From Bradyrhizobium sp. AS23.2 (GTDB lineage Bacteria > Pseudomonadota > Alphaproteobacteria > Rhizobiales > Xanthobacteraceae), in NCBI RefSeq assembly GCF_001908185.1, contig NZ_LGHM01000075.1:1-49468 (forward strand): a stretch of DNA of 49,468 nt, read 5' to 3'. The position numbers were made by a program, and so were the translations under genes. Positions within the stretch are counted from its first letter, which is position 1, and the number at the start of each line of letters is the position of its first letter. Positions 8,664 through 18,181 of this stretch are shown here, piece after piece. Under the pieces are notes generated by a model, which saw only the letters and a program-made list of their open reading frames with translations, did no database searches and was not told the origin of the DNA.

Positions 8664-9194
8664 CTAGCTGCGGTAGTAGCGCCACATCCTCAGGAACGTG
8701 CGATGGATGATGTCCGGCGGCTGATCGAACGGCTCGACATTGATCCGTACCATGTTGGTGTGGCTCATCCGCCAGGGCAGGCGCATCAGCCAGCGCCAGG
8801 AAGGCTGCTTGCGCCAGTCGGCCACCAGCGCGCTGGTGAGGGGCGCATTGAGCACGATCTGAAGCTCGTGCACCGTCATGGCGCGTTCGGCGATCTCGAC
8901 GAGATCGATGCGCTCGATGGCGCGCCACCGGATCAGGCCGAAGGCCTGGATGAAGACGCCGTATTGGTTCGCGCCGATAATGGGCCGGCCGGTCTCGAGC
9001 AGCGGAATGTTGTAGTAGGTGAAACCGGCCGCAAGCGCTGCGAGCACAAGCCAGTAGAGCGCGCCGGTGACGAGGGCAGTGGTGCAGAAGACCGCGGCGA
9101 GGGCCGCCGTGACATAGACGGGGAAATAGGTGTCGTCGCGGCTATAGGCGACCGAGTAGCCACCGACGTGTCCCTCGTCCAGGGTTGTGATCAT
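8664..9194 (-). CDS. Conserved hypothetical membrane protein
   Basis: A 176-residue protein with two close hydrophobic helices at about 27-62 (VYVTAALAAVFCTTALVTGA and LYWLVLAALAAGFTYYNIPL). A soluble C-terminal domain follows, with GLIRWRAIERIDLVEIAERA, which resembles PH-like domains of small bacterial membrane proteins. I do not recognise a specific family. Only 27 bases separate its ATG from the rpmG terminator, so it either has a very compact promoter or depends on readthrough from rpmG. Confidence 0.75.
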   Translation of the reverse strand: MITTLDEGHVGGYSVAYSRDDTYFPVYVTAALAAVFCTTALVTGALYWLVLAALAAGFTYYNIPLLETGRPIIGANQYGVFIQAFGLIRWRAIERIDLVEIAERAMTVHELQIVLNAPLTSALVADWRKQPSWRWLMRLPWRMSHTNMVRINVEPFDQPPDIIHRTFLRMWRYYRS

Positions 9195-9221
9195 GGACGG
9201 CAGGCTACGACCATCGGCCGC

Positions 9222-9250
9222 AAATAAAAACGGGGCCTCGAGGGCCCCGC
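9222..9250 (-). terminator. Intrinsic terminator of rpmG
   Basis: Read on the minus strand, a GC-only stem (GGGGCCC TCGA GGGCCCC-type, 9231-9250) is followed at once by TTTTTATTT. It lies 24 bases after the rpmG stop. This is a textbook Rho-independent terminator. Confidence 0.85.
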
Positions 9251-9274
9251 CTAAGTCGCTAGCGTCCCGCGATC

Positions 9275-9442
9275 TTACTTGATCTTGGCTTCGCGGAATT
9301 CGACGTGCTTGCGCGCGACCGGATCGTACTTCTTCTTGACCAGCTTGTCGGTCATGGTGCGCGAATTCTTCTTGGCGACGTAATAGAAGCCGGTGTCAGC
9401 CGAGGACACGAGCTTGACCTTGATGGTGACCGCTTTGGCCAT
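9275..9442 (-). CDS. rpmG: 50S ribosomal protein L33
   Basis: A 55-residue ribosomal protein, [20 protein letters not shown] onward, ending in [18 protein letters not shown]. It is the cysteine-free type: the CxxC pairs of zinc-binding L33 are absent, so it does not depend on zinc. I use ATG 9442, since the longer open frame adds residues unlike L33. It is flanked by a terminator on one side and a repeat copy on the other, so it is a single-gene unit or heads the gene at 8664-9194. Confidence 0.97.
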   Translation of the reverse strand: MAKAVTIKVKLVSSADTGFYYVAKKNSRTMTDKLVKKKYDPVARKHVEFREAKIK

Positions 9443-9538
9443 GTTCAGGACCTCAAAATGAAGGGAATCTGGAGCCGGCCAAACGGCCCGCGTTGGCCGG
9501 CAACCTAGCCAGAAACCGCCTGATGTCAAGGTTTCGGA

Positions 9539-9620
9539 GCGTTTTCCAGCGAAGTGGGTGCCGGTTCGCGTAAAGAAAACGCGTCAAAAACAAGAACCTG
9601 GAGCCCCGAACGGGCTCTAG
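9539..9620 (-). repeat. Intergenic repeat, family D, copy 2 (inverted)
   Basis: This is the reverse orientation of the element at 8535-8630: GCGTTTTCCAGCGAAGTGGG, CCGGTTCGCGTAAAGAAAAC, GCGTCAAAAACAAGAACCTG, then GAGCCCCGAACGGGCTC. The two copies face each other around the hypothetical gene and rpmG. The terminal hairpin is degraded compared with copy 1. Confidence 0.8.
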
Positions 9621-9647
9621 GCCGGAAAACCACCCAAATCGGCCCGA

Positions 9648-10973
9648 TCAGGCCTCAAAGAAGCGGTTTTTGGGGCGCGGCAGGCCCAGATTCTCCCTCA
9701 AAGTGGCCCCTTCATACTCTTTCCGGAAAATCCCGCGCCGCTGCAGCTCCGGCACCACCTTGTCGACGAAGTCGTCGAGGCCGGCGGGCAGGAACGGGAA
9801 CATGATGTTGAAGCCGTCGGAGCCGCGCCCGACCAGCCATTCCTCCATCTGATCGGCGATGGTCTTGGCCGTTCCGACGAAGGACAACCCGCCATAGCCG
9901 CCGACGCGCTGGGCGAGCTGGCGAACCGTCAGCTTGTCGCGCTTGGCGAGGTCGACCATGCGCTGTCGGCCGCTCTTGCTGGCGTTGGTCTCGGGGATTT
10001 CGGGGAGCGGGCCGTCCGGATCGAAGCCTGAGGCATCGGTGCCGAGGATCACCGAGAGCGAGGCGATGGCGCTGTCGTAATGCACGCGGCTGTCGAGGAG
10101 AGCGCGCTTCTCCCTGGCCTCGTCGATGCTGTCGCCGACCACGACGAAGGCGCCGGGGAGGATCTTGAGATGCTCGGGATCGCGGCCGGCTTTCTCCATG
10201 CGGCCCTTGATGTCGGCATAGAGCTTCTGTCCGTCGGCGAGGCTGCCGCCGCCGGTGAACACGGCTTCCGCCGTCTCGGCGGCGAGTTGCTTGCCGTCTT
10301 CCGAGGCGCCGGCCTGCACGATCACCGGCCAACCCTGCACCGGGCGGGCGATGTTGAGGGGACCGCGCACTTTTAGATATTTGCCGTTGTGATCGAGCAC
10401 GCGCATCTTCGACGGCTCGAAGAACAGGCCTTCCTCGACGTCGCGCACGAAAGCGTCGTCGGCGAAGGAATCCCAGAGGCCGGTGACCACGTCATAGAAT
10501 TCGCGGGCGCGCTTGTAGCGCTCGGCGTGCTCCATGTGATCGTCGAGGCCGAAATTCAGCGCAGCGTCGGGGTTCGAGGTGGTGACGATGTTCCAGCCCG
10601 CGCGGCCGTCGCTGAGATGGTCGAGCGAGGCGAAGCGCCGCGCGACATGGTAGGGTTCATCGAAGGTGGTCGAGCCTGTCGCGATCAGGCCGATCCGCTC
10701 GGTGACGGCGGAGAGCGCCGAGAGCAGCGTGAAGGGCTCGAACGACGTCACCGTGTGGCTGCGCTTGAGCGCGTTGATCGGCATGTTCAGCACGGCCAGG
10801 TGATCGGCCATGAAGAAGGCGTCGAACTTGCCGGCCTCGAGCTTCCTGATCAGCGTCTTGATGTGACCGAAATTGAAGTTGGCGTCCGGCCAGGCTCCGG
10901 GATAGCGCCAGGCGCCGGTGTGGATGCTGATCGGGCGCATGAACGCGCCAAGCTTGAGTTGCCGTTGTGCCAT
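9648..10973 (-). CDS. LLM class flavin-dependent monooxygenase (NtaA/SnaA/DszA type)
   Basis: A 441-residue luciferase-like protein. The start KLGAFMRPISIHTGAWRYP and the YHVARRFASLDHLSDGRAGW NIVTTSNPDAALNFG region are diagnostic of the two-component FMNH2-dependent monooxygenases that include nitrilotriacetate, pristinamycin IIA and dibenzothiophene-sulfone enzymes. The C-terminal GTAKTIADQMEEWLVGRGSDGFNI segment is also typical. The partner flavin reductase is not in the window. The substrate is not predictable; sulfur- or nitrogen-compound oxidation is likely. ATG 10973 is the start. Confidence 0.92.
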   Translation of the reverse strand: MAQRQLKLGAFMRPISIHTGAWRYPGAWPDANFNFGHIKTLIRKLEAGKFDAFFMADHLAVLNMPINALKRSHTVTSFEPFTLLSALSAVTERIGLIATGSTTFDEPYHVARRFASLDHLSDGRAGWNIVTTSNPDAALNFGLDDHMEHAERYKRAREFYDVVTGLWDSFADDAFVRDVEEGLFFEPSKMRVLDHNGKYLKVRGPLNIARPVQGWPVIVQAGASEDGKQLAAETAEAVFTGGGSLADGQKLYADIKGRMEKAGRDPEHLKILPGAFVVVGDSIDEAREKRALLDSRVHYDSAIASLSVILGTDASGFDPDGPLPEIPETNASKSGRQRMVDLAKRDKLTVRQLAQRVGGYGGLSFVGTAKTIADQMEEWLVGRGSDGFNIMFPFLPAGLDDFVDKVVPELQRRGIFRKEYEGATLRENLGLPRPKNRFFEA

Positions 10974-11081
10974 CGCCCCGTATCCGTTCTGGGTGTCGTT
11001 GGGGGAGACATAGGGACGACCGGGAACTCCGCCATCCGCAGGGGCGGGAAGAATATTTTGTTTTTCGATGCGCTCTCAGCA

Positions 11082-11187
11082 CGTCATTCCGGGGCGCGCG
11101 CAGCGCGAGCCCGGAATCCATTTCCCCGCAATCTCCGCGGCCCGATGGATTCCGGGCTCGCCGCTGACGCGGCGCCCCGGAATGACG
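11082..11187. repeat. Palindromic intergenic repeat, family E (CGTCATTCCGGGGCGCG)
   Basis: Arms CGTCATTCCGGGGCGCGCGC... and ...GGCGCCCCGGAATGACG enclose inner arms CGAGCCCGGAATCCAT / ATGGATTCCGGGCTCG. It lies between the LLM monooxygenase start and the NUDIX gene end and separates the two transcription units. No gene is seen in the 253-base gap. Confidence 0.85.
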
Positions 11188-11226
11188 GAGGATGGTCTCT
11201 GCGCCGTGCCCGACGCCGAGAGCCGA

Positions 11227-11979
11227 TCAGCTCAAGATATCCTTCTGCATCTTGCCGCCGTAGAAATGGAAGAACGGCACCGGCGCATCGTGGCGCAGCG
11301 GGCCGGTGGCAAGGCGCGTGTCGAGCTCGTTGAGCACGTTCCGCGTCATCGGATGCAGGTCAGCAAGCGGCTTCGAGCCGAGCTCCACCCAGACCAGTTC
11401 GACGAGCTCGGCATCGGCATGGATCACGCCCTCGACGCGATGGGTGATCGCGGAGGCATCCGCGGTGAAGAAGCGCGTGTCGAAGCGTTTGACGCGGCCG
11501 GGCGGCGTGATCGCGCGTGCGATCAGGAACAGGCTTGAGGGATCGGGCAGGAGGCCCGCATCCGCGAACGGCTTCCAGGCGCCTTCAAGCTTAGCCACCT
11601 TGCCTTCGGCCCTGCGCCCGAGGCAGAGGCCGGTCTCCTCGCAGGCCTCGCGGATCGCGGCGATGGCGAGCGACTTCGCGCGCGAAGCCGGGGTCTTCGG
11701 GCTGCCCTTGGCGAGATTGGTTTCCAGCTCGGAGGTGATGGGAGCTGCGACCGGAACGCGGTGGTCGTCCTTGTCGACACGACCGCCGGGGAAGACGAAC
11801 TTGCCGGGCATGAACACCACCTTGTCGTGGCGCTTGCCGACCAGAACCTTCGGAATGGTGCCGCTGCGATCGACCAGGATCAGGGTCGCCGCATCCCTCG
11901 GACGAAAATAGGGATGATGATCGGCTTCCTTCTCCTCGTGAACCCTAGCCTTCTCCGTTGTCTGCACCGTATCCGTCAT
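11227..11979 (-). CDS. NUDIX hydrolase with split Nudix box
   Basis: A 250-residue hydrolase from ATG 11979; a TTG at 11991 would add four residues. The Nudix signature is present but interrupted: FVFPGGRVDKDD is followed, after some 35 inserted residues, by AIAAIREACEETGL. An insert inside the box is known in the NUDT19-like group, which hydrolyses CoA-type diphosphates; the assignment to that substrate is tentative. The N-terminal tail is highly charged (EKEADHHPYFRPRDAATLIL). It is the last gene of the topA-rnr-DUF983-NUDIX string, 32 bases after the DUF983 stop. Confidence 0.88.
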   Translation of the reverse strand: MTDTVQTTEKARVHEEKEADHHPYFRPRDAATLILVDRSGTIPKVLVGKRHDKVVFMPGKFVFPGGRVDKDDHRVPVAAPITSELETNLAKGSPKTPASRAKSLAIAAIREACEETGLCLGRRAEGKVAKLEGAWKPFADAGLLPDPSSLFLIARAITPPGRVKRFDTRFFTADASAITHRVEGVIHADAELVELVWVELGSKPLADLHPMTRNVLNELDTRLATGPLRHDAPVPFFHFYGGKMQKDILS

Positions 11980-12011
11980 GTCCTCACCCAAACTGTTCTT
12001 GCTTATTTTGC

Positions 12012-12443
12012 TTACACAGGCGGAATACCATCCGGAGGGTTCTCGTCAAACCCGTGCATGCGCAGAGCCCATTGCAATCCGACCACGGCTCCTTTCACCG
12101 GTTGCAGCAGCGCCAGCGAGGCGAAGAAGGTGAAGGGTAGATAGGCCGCAAAGGTGAGCCAGACCGGTGTCGAATAGTTGGTCTCGATCCAGAGGATGCT
12201 CGGGACCACGATGTGACCGACGATGACGATCACGAGATAGGCGGGCAGATCGTCGGCGCGATGCGGCGTGAAGTCGAGGCCGCACTTCGAGCAATTGTCC
12301 GCCGTCTTCAGGAAGGCGCGGAACAGCTTGCCCTCGCCGCAGCGCGGGCAGCGCCCGCGAAAGCCGCGCTTCATCGCGCTCCAGACGTCGCGCTTCTCGA
12401 CGAGGCCGGTCTCGCGCGTCCAGATTTTTGGGGTCGTGCTCAT
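12012..12443 (-). CDS. DUF983 family zinc-ribbon membrane protein
   Basis: A 143-residue protein with a zinc ribbon (CPRCGEGKLFRAFLK...CSKCGLDF) followed by two hydrophobic helices (LVIVIVGHIVVPSILWIE and LTFAAYLPFTFFASLALLQP). The role is unknown. I start at ATG 12443, whose ATGA overlaps the rnr stop; a start three codons upstream is possible. The tight coupling to RNase R is common in alphaproteobacteria. Confidence 0.9.
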   Translation of the reverse strand: MSTTPKIWTRETGLVEKRDVWSAMKRGFRGRCPRCGEGKLFRAFLKTADNCSKCGLDFTPHRADDLPAYLVIVIVGHIVVPSILWIETNYSTPVWLTFAAYLPFTFFASLALLQPVKGAVVGLQWALRMHGFDENPPDGIPPV

Positions 12444-14782
12444 TGTGACCATGCCTTGCCCTTCTTTCCCTTGCTCTTCTTCCCCTTGCCGGACTTCTTC
12501 TGCTTCTCCGGCCTGCGCTTCTTCTGTTTCGGGCTGCGTCCGGGATTCGCCTTGGACGATTTGCGCAACGGGCGGAATTGCCTGCGCTCCCGGGGTGCGG
12601 TCTCGCCGGCCGACGACAACAGCTCGAAGCGCAACGCGCCGGCTATCGGGGCTGCTTCTATCAGACGGACGTCGACCACGTCACCAAGCTGATGCATGGT
12701 GCCGCTGCGCGTGCCGACCAGCGCATGGCGGCTCTCGTCATAGTTGAAATATTCCGTGCCAAGGGATCGGATCGGGATCAAGCCGTCGGCGCCGGTCTCG
12801 CTCAGCTTGACGAACAGGCCTGCGCGCGTGACGCCGGAGACGCGGCCCTGGAAGCTGGCGCCGATGCGGTCGGCGAGATGGTGAGCGATCAGGCGGTCGA
12901 CGGTCTCGCGCTCGGCTTTCATCGCGCGCCGCTCAGTCAGCGAAATATGCGCGGCGACCTCGCCAAGGCTCTCCGGCGTCTCGCTGTCGGGCAGCGCGCC
13001 TTCGCCGAGGCCGAGCGCACGGACCAGCGCGCGATGCACGATGAGGTCGGCATAGCGGCGGATCGGCGAGGTGAAATGCGCGTAGCGGCGCAGGTTCAGG
13101 CCGAAATGACCGTAATTCTCCGAGGAATATTCGGCCTGTGCCTGGGCGCGCAGCACCACCTCGCTCACGAGCGGGTAATAGTCATGGCCCTCGAGCTGGG
13201 CCAGCACGCGGTTGAACAGCGTCGGGCGCAACGCGCCGGTTTTCGCGAAGGGGACGTCCAGCGTCTCCAGGAACTCCGAGAGCGCGTGGACCTTCTCAAG
13301 CGTCGGTTCGTCATGCACGCGGTAGATCAGCGGGAGCGATTTCTTCTCCAGCATTTCCGCTGCCGCGACGTTGGCGAGGATCATGAACTCCTCGATCAGC
13401 TTGTGCGCGTCGAGACGCTCCGGAACGACGACGCGATCGACCGTGCCGTCGCTCTTGAGCAGGATCTTGCGCTCGGGCAGATCGAGATTGAGCGGATCGC
13501 GCTCGTCGCGGGCACGCTTGACGCAGGCATAGGCCGCATAGAGGGGTTTGAGGATCGGATCGAGCAGGGGGCCGGTGGTGTCGTCCGGCCGTCCGTCGAT
13601 CGCGGCCTGTGCCTGGGCGTAGTTCAGCTTCGCCGCCGAACGCATCAGGATGCGGTGGAACGTGTGCGAGCGCTTGCGGCCGTCCGGACCGATCACCATG
13701 CGGACCGCGAGCGCGCCGCGCGGCTCTCCCGGCACCAGCGAACAGAGATTGTTCGAGATGCGCTCGGGCAGCATCGGCACGACGCGGTCGGGGAAATAGA
13801 CGGAGTTGCCGCGATCGAGCGCGTCGCGGTCGAGCGCGGTGCCCGGCCGCACGTAGAAGCTGACATCCGCAATGGCGACGTTGACGATGAAGCCGCCCTT
13901 GTTGTTCGGATCGTCATCCGCCTGCGCATGGACCGCGTCGTCGTGATCCTTGGCGTCGGGCGGATCGATGGTGACGAGCGGGACGTCGCGCCAATCCTCG
14001 CGCCCCCTAAGGTTGGCCGGCTCTGCCGCCTCCGCCTCGCGCTCGGCCGCGGGCGAGAATTGCAGCGGGATCTCGTGGGCGTAGATCGCGATCAGGCTGA
14101 TCGCCTTCTCCGACTTGACCGAGCCGAGCTTCTCCTTGACCCGGCCCGAGGCGAGGCCAAAGCCGCGCGAGCGGACGATGTCGATGCTGACGAGATCGCC
14201 GTCCTGCGCGCCTGACGTATCGGTCCGGGCGATGTTGAGCTCGCGGTCGGCGAACTTCTTGTCGACGGGGACAAGGCGGCCGCCGCCCTCGGGGAGGCTG
14301 CGGAAGACGCCGAGGATGCGGCTCTTCGCCTTGTCGATGATCTTGATGATGCGGCCGCGATAGGCCCGGCCTTCGGTCTCGTCGGTGCGCTCGATGCGCA
14401 GCAGCGCGCGGTCGCCGACGCCTGCCGCAGTGCCGGGCTTCGGCCGGCGCAGCATCTCGATGACGATCTTTGGCGGTTCGCCGCTCTCGACCTCGTCCCA
14501 TTCGGCGGGGGAGGCGATCAATTCGCCATCGCTGTCGCGGCCGGTGATGTCGGCGAGCAGCGTCGGCGGCAGGCTCTCCGGATCCGAAACCTTGTGGCGT
14601 TTTTTCTTGATGATTCCGTCGTCGGCGAGCTCGCGCAAAATGCGCTTGAGCTCGACGCGATCGGCGTTCTTCAGGCCGAACTCGCGCGCAATTTCGCGGA
14701 TTCCGGCCTTTCCATGATTTGCCTTGATGAAGGCGACGATGGCATTCCGGTCGGGAAAGCCACGGTCATTCTTGCGTTTCAC
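12440..14782 (-). CDS. rnr: Ribonuclease R
   Basis: A 780-residue 3'-to-5' exoribonuclease. The order is an N-terminal winged-helix region (about 8-60), cold-shock-type domains, the RNB catalytic domain with the metal-binding VTIDPPDAKDHDDAVHA motif near residue 275, an S1 domain (about 620-700, FQGRVSGVTRAGLFVKL), and a strongly basic Lys-rich tail. RNase R degrades structured RNA and takes part in tmRNA-linked quality control. The start is GTG 14782, seven bases after the topA stop. The tail overlaps the DUF983 start by four bases. Confidence 0.96.
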   Translation of the reverse strand: MKRKNDRGFPDRNAIVAFIKANHGKAGIREIAREFGLKNADRVELKRILRELADDGIIKKKRHKVSDPESLPPTLLADITGRDSDGELIASPAEWDEVESGEPPKIVIEMLRRPKPGTAAGVGDRALLRIERTDETEGRAYRGRIIKIIDKAKSRILGVFRSLPEGGGRLVPVDKKFADRELNIARTDTSGAQDGDLVSIDIVRSRGFGLASGRVKEKLGSVKSEKAISLIAIYAHEIPLQFSPAAEREAEAAEPANLRGREDWRDVPLVTIDPPDAKDHDDAVHAQADDDPNNKGGFIVNVAIADVSFYVRPGTALDRDALDRGNSVYFPDRVVPMLPERISNNLCSLVPGEPRGALAVRMVIGPDGRKRSHTFHRILMRSAAKLNYAQAQAAIDGRPDDTTGPLLDPILKPLYAAYACVKRARDERDPLNLDLPERKILLKSDGTVDRVVVPERLDAHKLIEEFMILANVAAAEMLEKKSLPLIYRVHDEPTLEKVHALSEFLETLDVPFAKTGALRPTLFNRVLAQLEGHDYYPLVSEVVLRAQAQAEYSSENYGHFGLNLRRYAHFTSPIRRYADLIVHRALVRALGLGEGALPDSETPESLGEVAAHISLTERRAMKAERETVDRLIAHHLADRIGASFQGRVSGVTRAGLFVKLSETGADGLIPIRSLGTEYFNYDESRHALVGTRSGTMHQLGDVVDVRLIEAAPIAGALRFELLSSAGETAPRERRQFRPLRKSSKANPGRSPKQKKRRPEKQKKSGKGKKSKGKKGKAWSQ

Positions 14783-14789
14783 TTAACCT

Positions 14790-17541
14790 CTAATTCTTGC
14801 CGGCACTCTTCTTGGCCGGAGCCTTGGTGGCGGGCGCCTTGGTGGGCGACGTCTTGGCCGTCGACGCCACGCCTGCGCGCGCCTTGCTGGTTGATTCAGT
14901 TTTGGATTTGGCCGCGGCTTTCTTCGCGGCCGGTTTCTTAGGTTTCGACGCGGCGTCGTCGCCATCGGCAGCCTTCTTGGCCTTGGTCGGCTTCTTGGCC
15001 GGCTTGGCTGCCTTCTTCGCCTTGGTCTTGCCGCCACCCTTGGCCGCGCGCTCGTCGATCAGTGCGATCGCCTGCGGCAGCGTGACGGTGTCCTTCTCGA
15101 ACTCGGCAGGGATCGTCGCGTTGACGCCGCCTGCCGTGACATAGGCGCCGTAGCGTCCGCTCTTCACGGTGACGGTGCCGAGCGTCGGGTGGTCGCCGAG
15201 CGCCTTGCCGGGATCGGCGCCGAAGCGGCGGCTCGGGCCCTTGGCGACCTTCTCGGCGATCAGCGTCACCGCGCGATTGAGGCCGATGTCGAAGACCTCG
15301 TCGCCCGCTTCCAGGCTCGCATAGGTCTTCTCGTGCTTCACGAACGGTCCGAAGCGGCCGAGGCCCGCCGTGATCGGCTGACCGGTTTCCGGATGCTTGC
15401 CGATCTCGCGCGGCAGCGACAACAGCTTCAGCGCGAGCTCGAGATCGACATCGCCGGGCGAGGTGCCCTTGGGAATGCCTGCGCGCTTCGGCTTCTCGCC
15501 TTCCGCATAATCCTTGGGCTCGCCGAGCTGGATATAGGGCCCGAAGCGGCCGGCCTTGACCCAGACCTCGAAGCCGGTGTCGGGATCCTGACCGAGCGAA
15601 CGGTCGGCGCTGGCTTCGCCATCGGCGGCGAGCTGACGGGTATAGCGGCACTCCGGATAGTTGGAACAGCCGACGAAGGCGCCGAACTTGCCGGCCTTCA
15701 GGTTGAGCCGGCCGTTGCCGCAGCTCGGGCACTGCCTGACGTCGCCACCATCGGCGCGGGGCGGATAGATGTGCGGCCCCAGCATCTCGTCGAGCACGTC
15801 GAGCACCTGCGCCACACGCAGATCCTTGATGTCGTCGACGGCGCCGATGAAGTCGCGCCAAAAGTCCTTCAGCACCTGCTGCCAGGAGATCTCGTTGTTA
15901 GAGATGCGGTCGAGCTGCTCCTCCAGGCCGGCGGTGAAGTCGTATTCGACGTAGCGGCTGAAGAAGCTTTCCAGGAACGCGACCACGACGCGGCCCTTGT
16001 CCTCGCCATGCAGGCGCTTCTTCTCGAGCTTGACGTAACCGCGGTCCTTCAGGACCTGGAGGATCGAGGCATAGGTCGAGGGCCGGCCGATGCCGAGCTC
16101 TTCCATGCGCTTGACCAGCGAGGCTTCGGAGAAACGCGGCGGCGGCTCGGTGAAGTGCTGGGTGACGGCGAGCGATTGCCGCTTCAAGGCTTCGCCCGCG
16201 CTCATGCCGGGCAGGCGGCGGGAATCCTCGTCTTCCTCGTCGTCGCGACCTTCCTGGTAGAGCGCGAGGAAGCCGTCGAACTTGACGACCTGACCGGTCG
16301 CGCGCAGCTCCAGCGTGCGGCCGCCGGCTTTCGCGGTGATGTCGACGGTGGTGCGCTCGAGCTCGGCGGCTTCCATCTGGCTCGCGATGGTGCGCTTCCA
16401 GATCAGCTCGTAAAGCCTGGCCTGATCGGCATCGAGCTTGCGGCTCATGCTGTCAGGACGGCGGGACATGTCGGTCGGGCGGATCGCCTCGTGGGCTTCC
16501 TGCGCGTTCTTGGCCTTGGCCTGGTACTGGCGCGGGGCGCCCGGCACGTAGGCGTTGCCGTAGTCCTCGCCGATCACCTTGCGTGCCTGGGTGATCGCCT
16601 CGGGGGGCGATCTGGACGCCGTCGGTACGCATATAAGTAATGAGTCCGGTGGTCTCGCCGCCGATGTCGATGCCTTCATAAAGGCGCTGCGCGATCCGCA
16701 TCGTGTGCGCCGGCGCAAAACCGTATTTGCGGCTGGCTTCCTGCTGCAGCGTCGAGGTGGTGAAGGGCGCCTGCGGATTGCGCCGGGCCGGCTTCGCGTC
16801 GACCGAGGTCACGGCGTAGGCGGCAGCTTCCAGCGCCTTCTTGAAGTCTTCGGCTTCCGCGCCGTTGCCGATGTCGAGGCGCTGGATCTTCTTGCCGTCG
16901 GCGCCGACGAGACGCGCCTCGAAGGCATCGCCACGTGGCGTCAGCAGGGTCGCGATTAGCGACCAGTATTCACGCGGCACGAACTTCTCGATTTCGAGCT
17001 CGCGGTCGCAGACGAGCCGCAGCGCCACCGACTGCACGCGACCCGCCGAGCGGGCGCCCGGCAGCTTGCGCCACAGCACGGGGGAAAGGGTGAAGCCGAC
17101 CAGATAGTCCAGCGCGCGGCGCGCCATATAGGCGTCGACCAGCGCGCCGTCGATCTGGCGCGGATTCTTCATCGCGTCCGAGACGGCCTGCTTGGTGATG
17201 GCGTTGAACACCACGCGCTCGATCTTCTGGTCCTTCAGCGCGCGCTTCTCTTTAAGTACCTCCAGCACGTGCCAGGAGATGGCCTCGCCCTCGCGATCAG
17301 GGTCGGTGGCGAGAATCAGGCGGTCAGCACCCTTCAGGGACTTGGCAATGTCATTGAGCCGGCCGGCCGCCTTGGGGTCGACCTCCCAGATCATCTTGAA
17401 ATTTGCGTCGGGATCGACGGAACCGTTCTTCGCGGGCAAGTCGCGGACATGGCCGAACGAGGCCAGAACCTCGTAGGACGAGCCCAAATACTTGTTGATC
17501 GTCTTGGCTTTCGCCGGCGACTCCACAATGACGATATTCAT
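14790..17541 (-). pseudogene. topA: DNA topoisomerase I, broken by an apparent 1-base insertion
   Basis: The gene starts at ATG 17541 (MNIVIVESPAKAKTINKYLG, TOPRIM) and includes ATDPDREGEAISWHV and the catalytic tyrosine in TGLITYMRTDG. Ten or so codons later the frame breaks in a run of six G on the plus strand (16602-16607). With five, the reading continues as QIAPEAITQARKVIGEDYG in the second frame and runs to the stop at 14790. That second part has the C4 zinc finger CPSCGNGRLNLKAGKFGAFV, several topoisomerase C-terminal repeats and a Lys/Ala/Pro-rich tail. The whole would be about 916 residues. Topoisomerase I is normally indispensable, so a sequence error is the likeliest cause and the gene is probably functional in the organism. 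Confidence 0.93.
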
Positions 17542-17758
17542 GTAGTTCCAGTAACTTACGGGAAAATCCTGGGCCGATTTCGAAGGGATTCGGGTCGGCC
17601 GTTTCGATCCGAACATGGGTGGTGAGGCCGTCGCTGTCAAATCGAGGGGTGTTGAAAGCCCTCCCGATGGGAAAAGTTTCATATCGAGAAAGTTGTAGAA
17701 TACCACCTTGGAGTTGCGATCCCTGTCGGCGTAAAGTTTCTCCGGGGAATGGATTCGG

Positions 17759-18007
17759 GTGGGTCTGGTGACAAAGCCGGGAAGGAAGCGCGCGCGCGCC
17801 GCGTCAGGCGTGCAGGCACGTTTGCGCAGTGAGGAACCAGGGGAGGGCGGCGCGGATGAGGCAGTGGCCTTCATCGCCGAGCAGGTGGCGGCATTGCGCA
17901 AGCTCGCCGAGCGCCACAAGCTCGATGTGCTGCATCATCTCCTGGGCATGACCAAGTTAGAGGCCGACGAGCACTTGAGGCTGCGGAGCAAGCGCAAGCT
18001 GTCGTGA
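17759..18007 (+). CDS. Small conserved hypothetical protein
   Basis: An open frame of 82 residues with GTG 17759 as the outermost start; the true start may be further in. The second half, AVAFIAEQVAALRKLAERHK followed by LDVLHHLLGMTKLEADEHLR, is a regular amphipathic helix pair ending in a basic RSKRKLS tail. It is divergent from topA, with about 217 bases between. I know no function. Codon use fits the neighbouring genes. Confidence 0.6.
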   Translation: MGLVTKPGRKRARAASGVQARLRSEEPGEGGADEAVAFIAEQVAALRKLAERHKLDVLHHLLGMTKLEADEHLRLRSKRKLS

Positions 18008-18040
18008 GGGGGGGCGGAGACGGGGAGCCCTCTCTATCGT

Positions 18041-18159
18041 CGTCATTGCGAGCGCAGCGAAGCAATCCAGAGTCTTTCCGCGGCGGGATTCTGGATTGCT
18101 TCGTCGCGGAGCCTGTCATCGGGCCGCGCTTCGCGCGGACCCGTTGGCTCGCAATGACG
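18041..18159. repeat. Palindromic intergenic repeat, family A, second copy
   Basis: Left end CGTCATTGCGAGCGCAGCGA is identical to the copy at 608-687, and the right end GCTCGCAATGACG is its complement. The middle is longer and carries an additional GGGCCGCGCTTCGCGCGGACCC hairpin. It lies between the convergent gene at 17759-18007 and the hxlR gene, where a bidirectional terminator would fit. Confidence 0.8.
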
Positions 18160-18181
18160 GTGTCGTGACAGTTTGGCGCCA

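Noticed and set aside
12578..14215. 545-codon open frame on the plus strand opposite rnr
   Set aside because: It is the mirror of a GC-rich gene with strong third-base bias. The protein is a His/Arg/Ala-rich string without domains, while rnr on the other strand is complete and recognisable.
15189..16640. 483-codon open frame on the plus strand opposite topA
   Set aside because: Same reason: the antisense shadow of topA; its composition has no domain signature.
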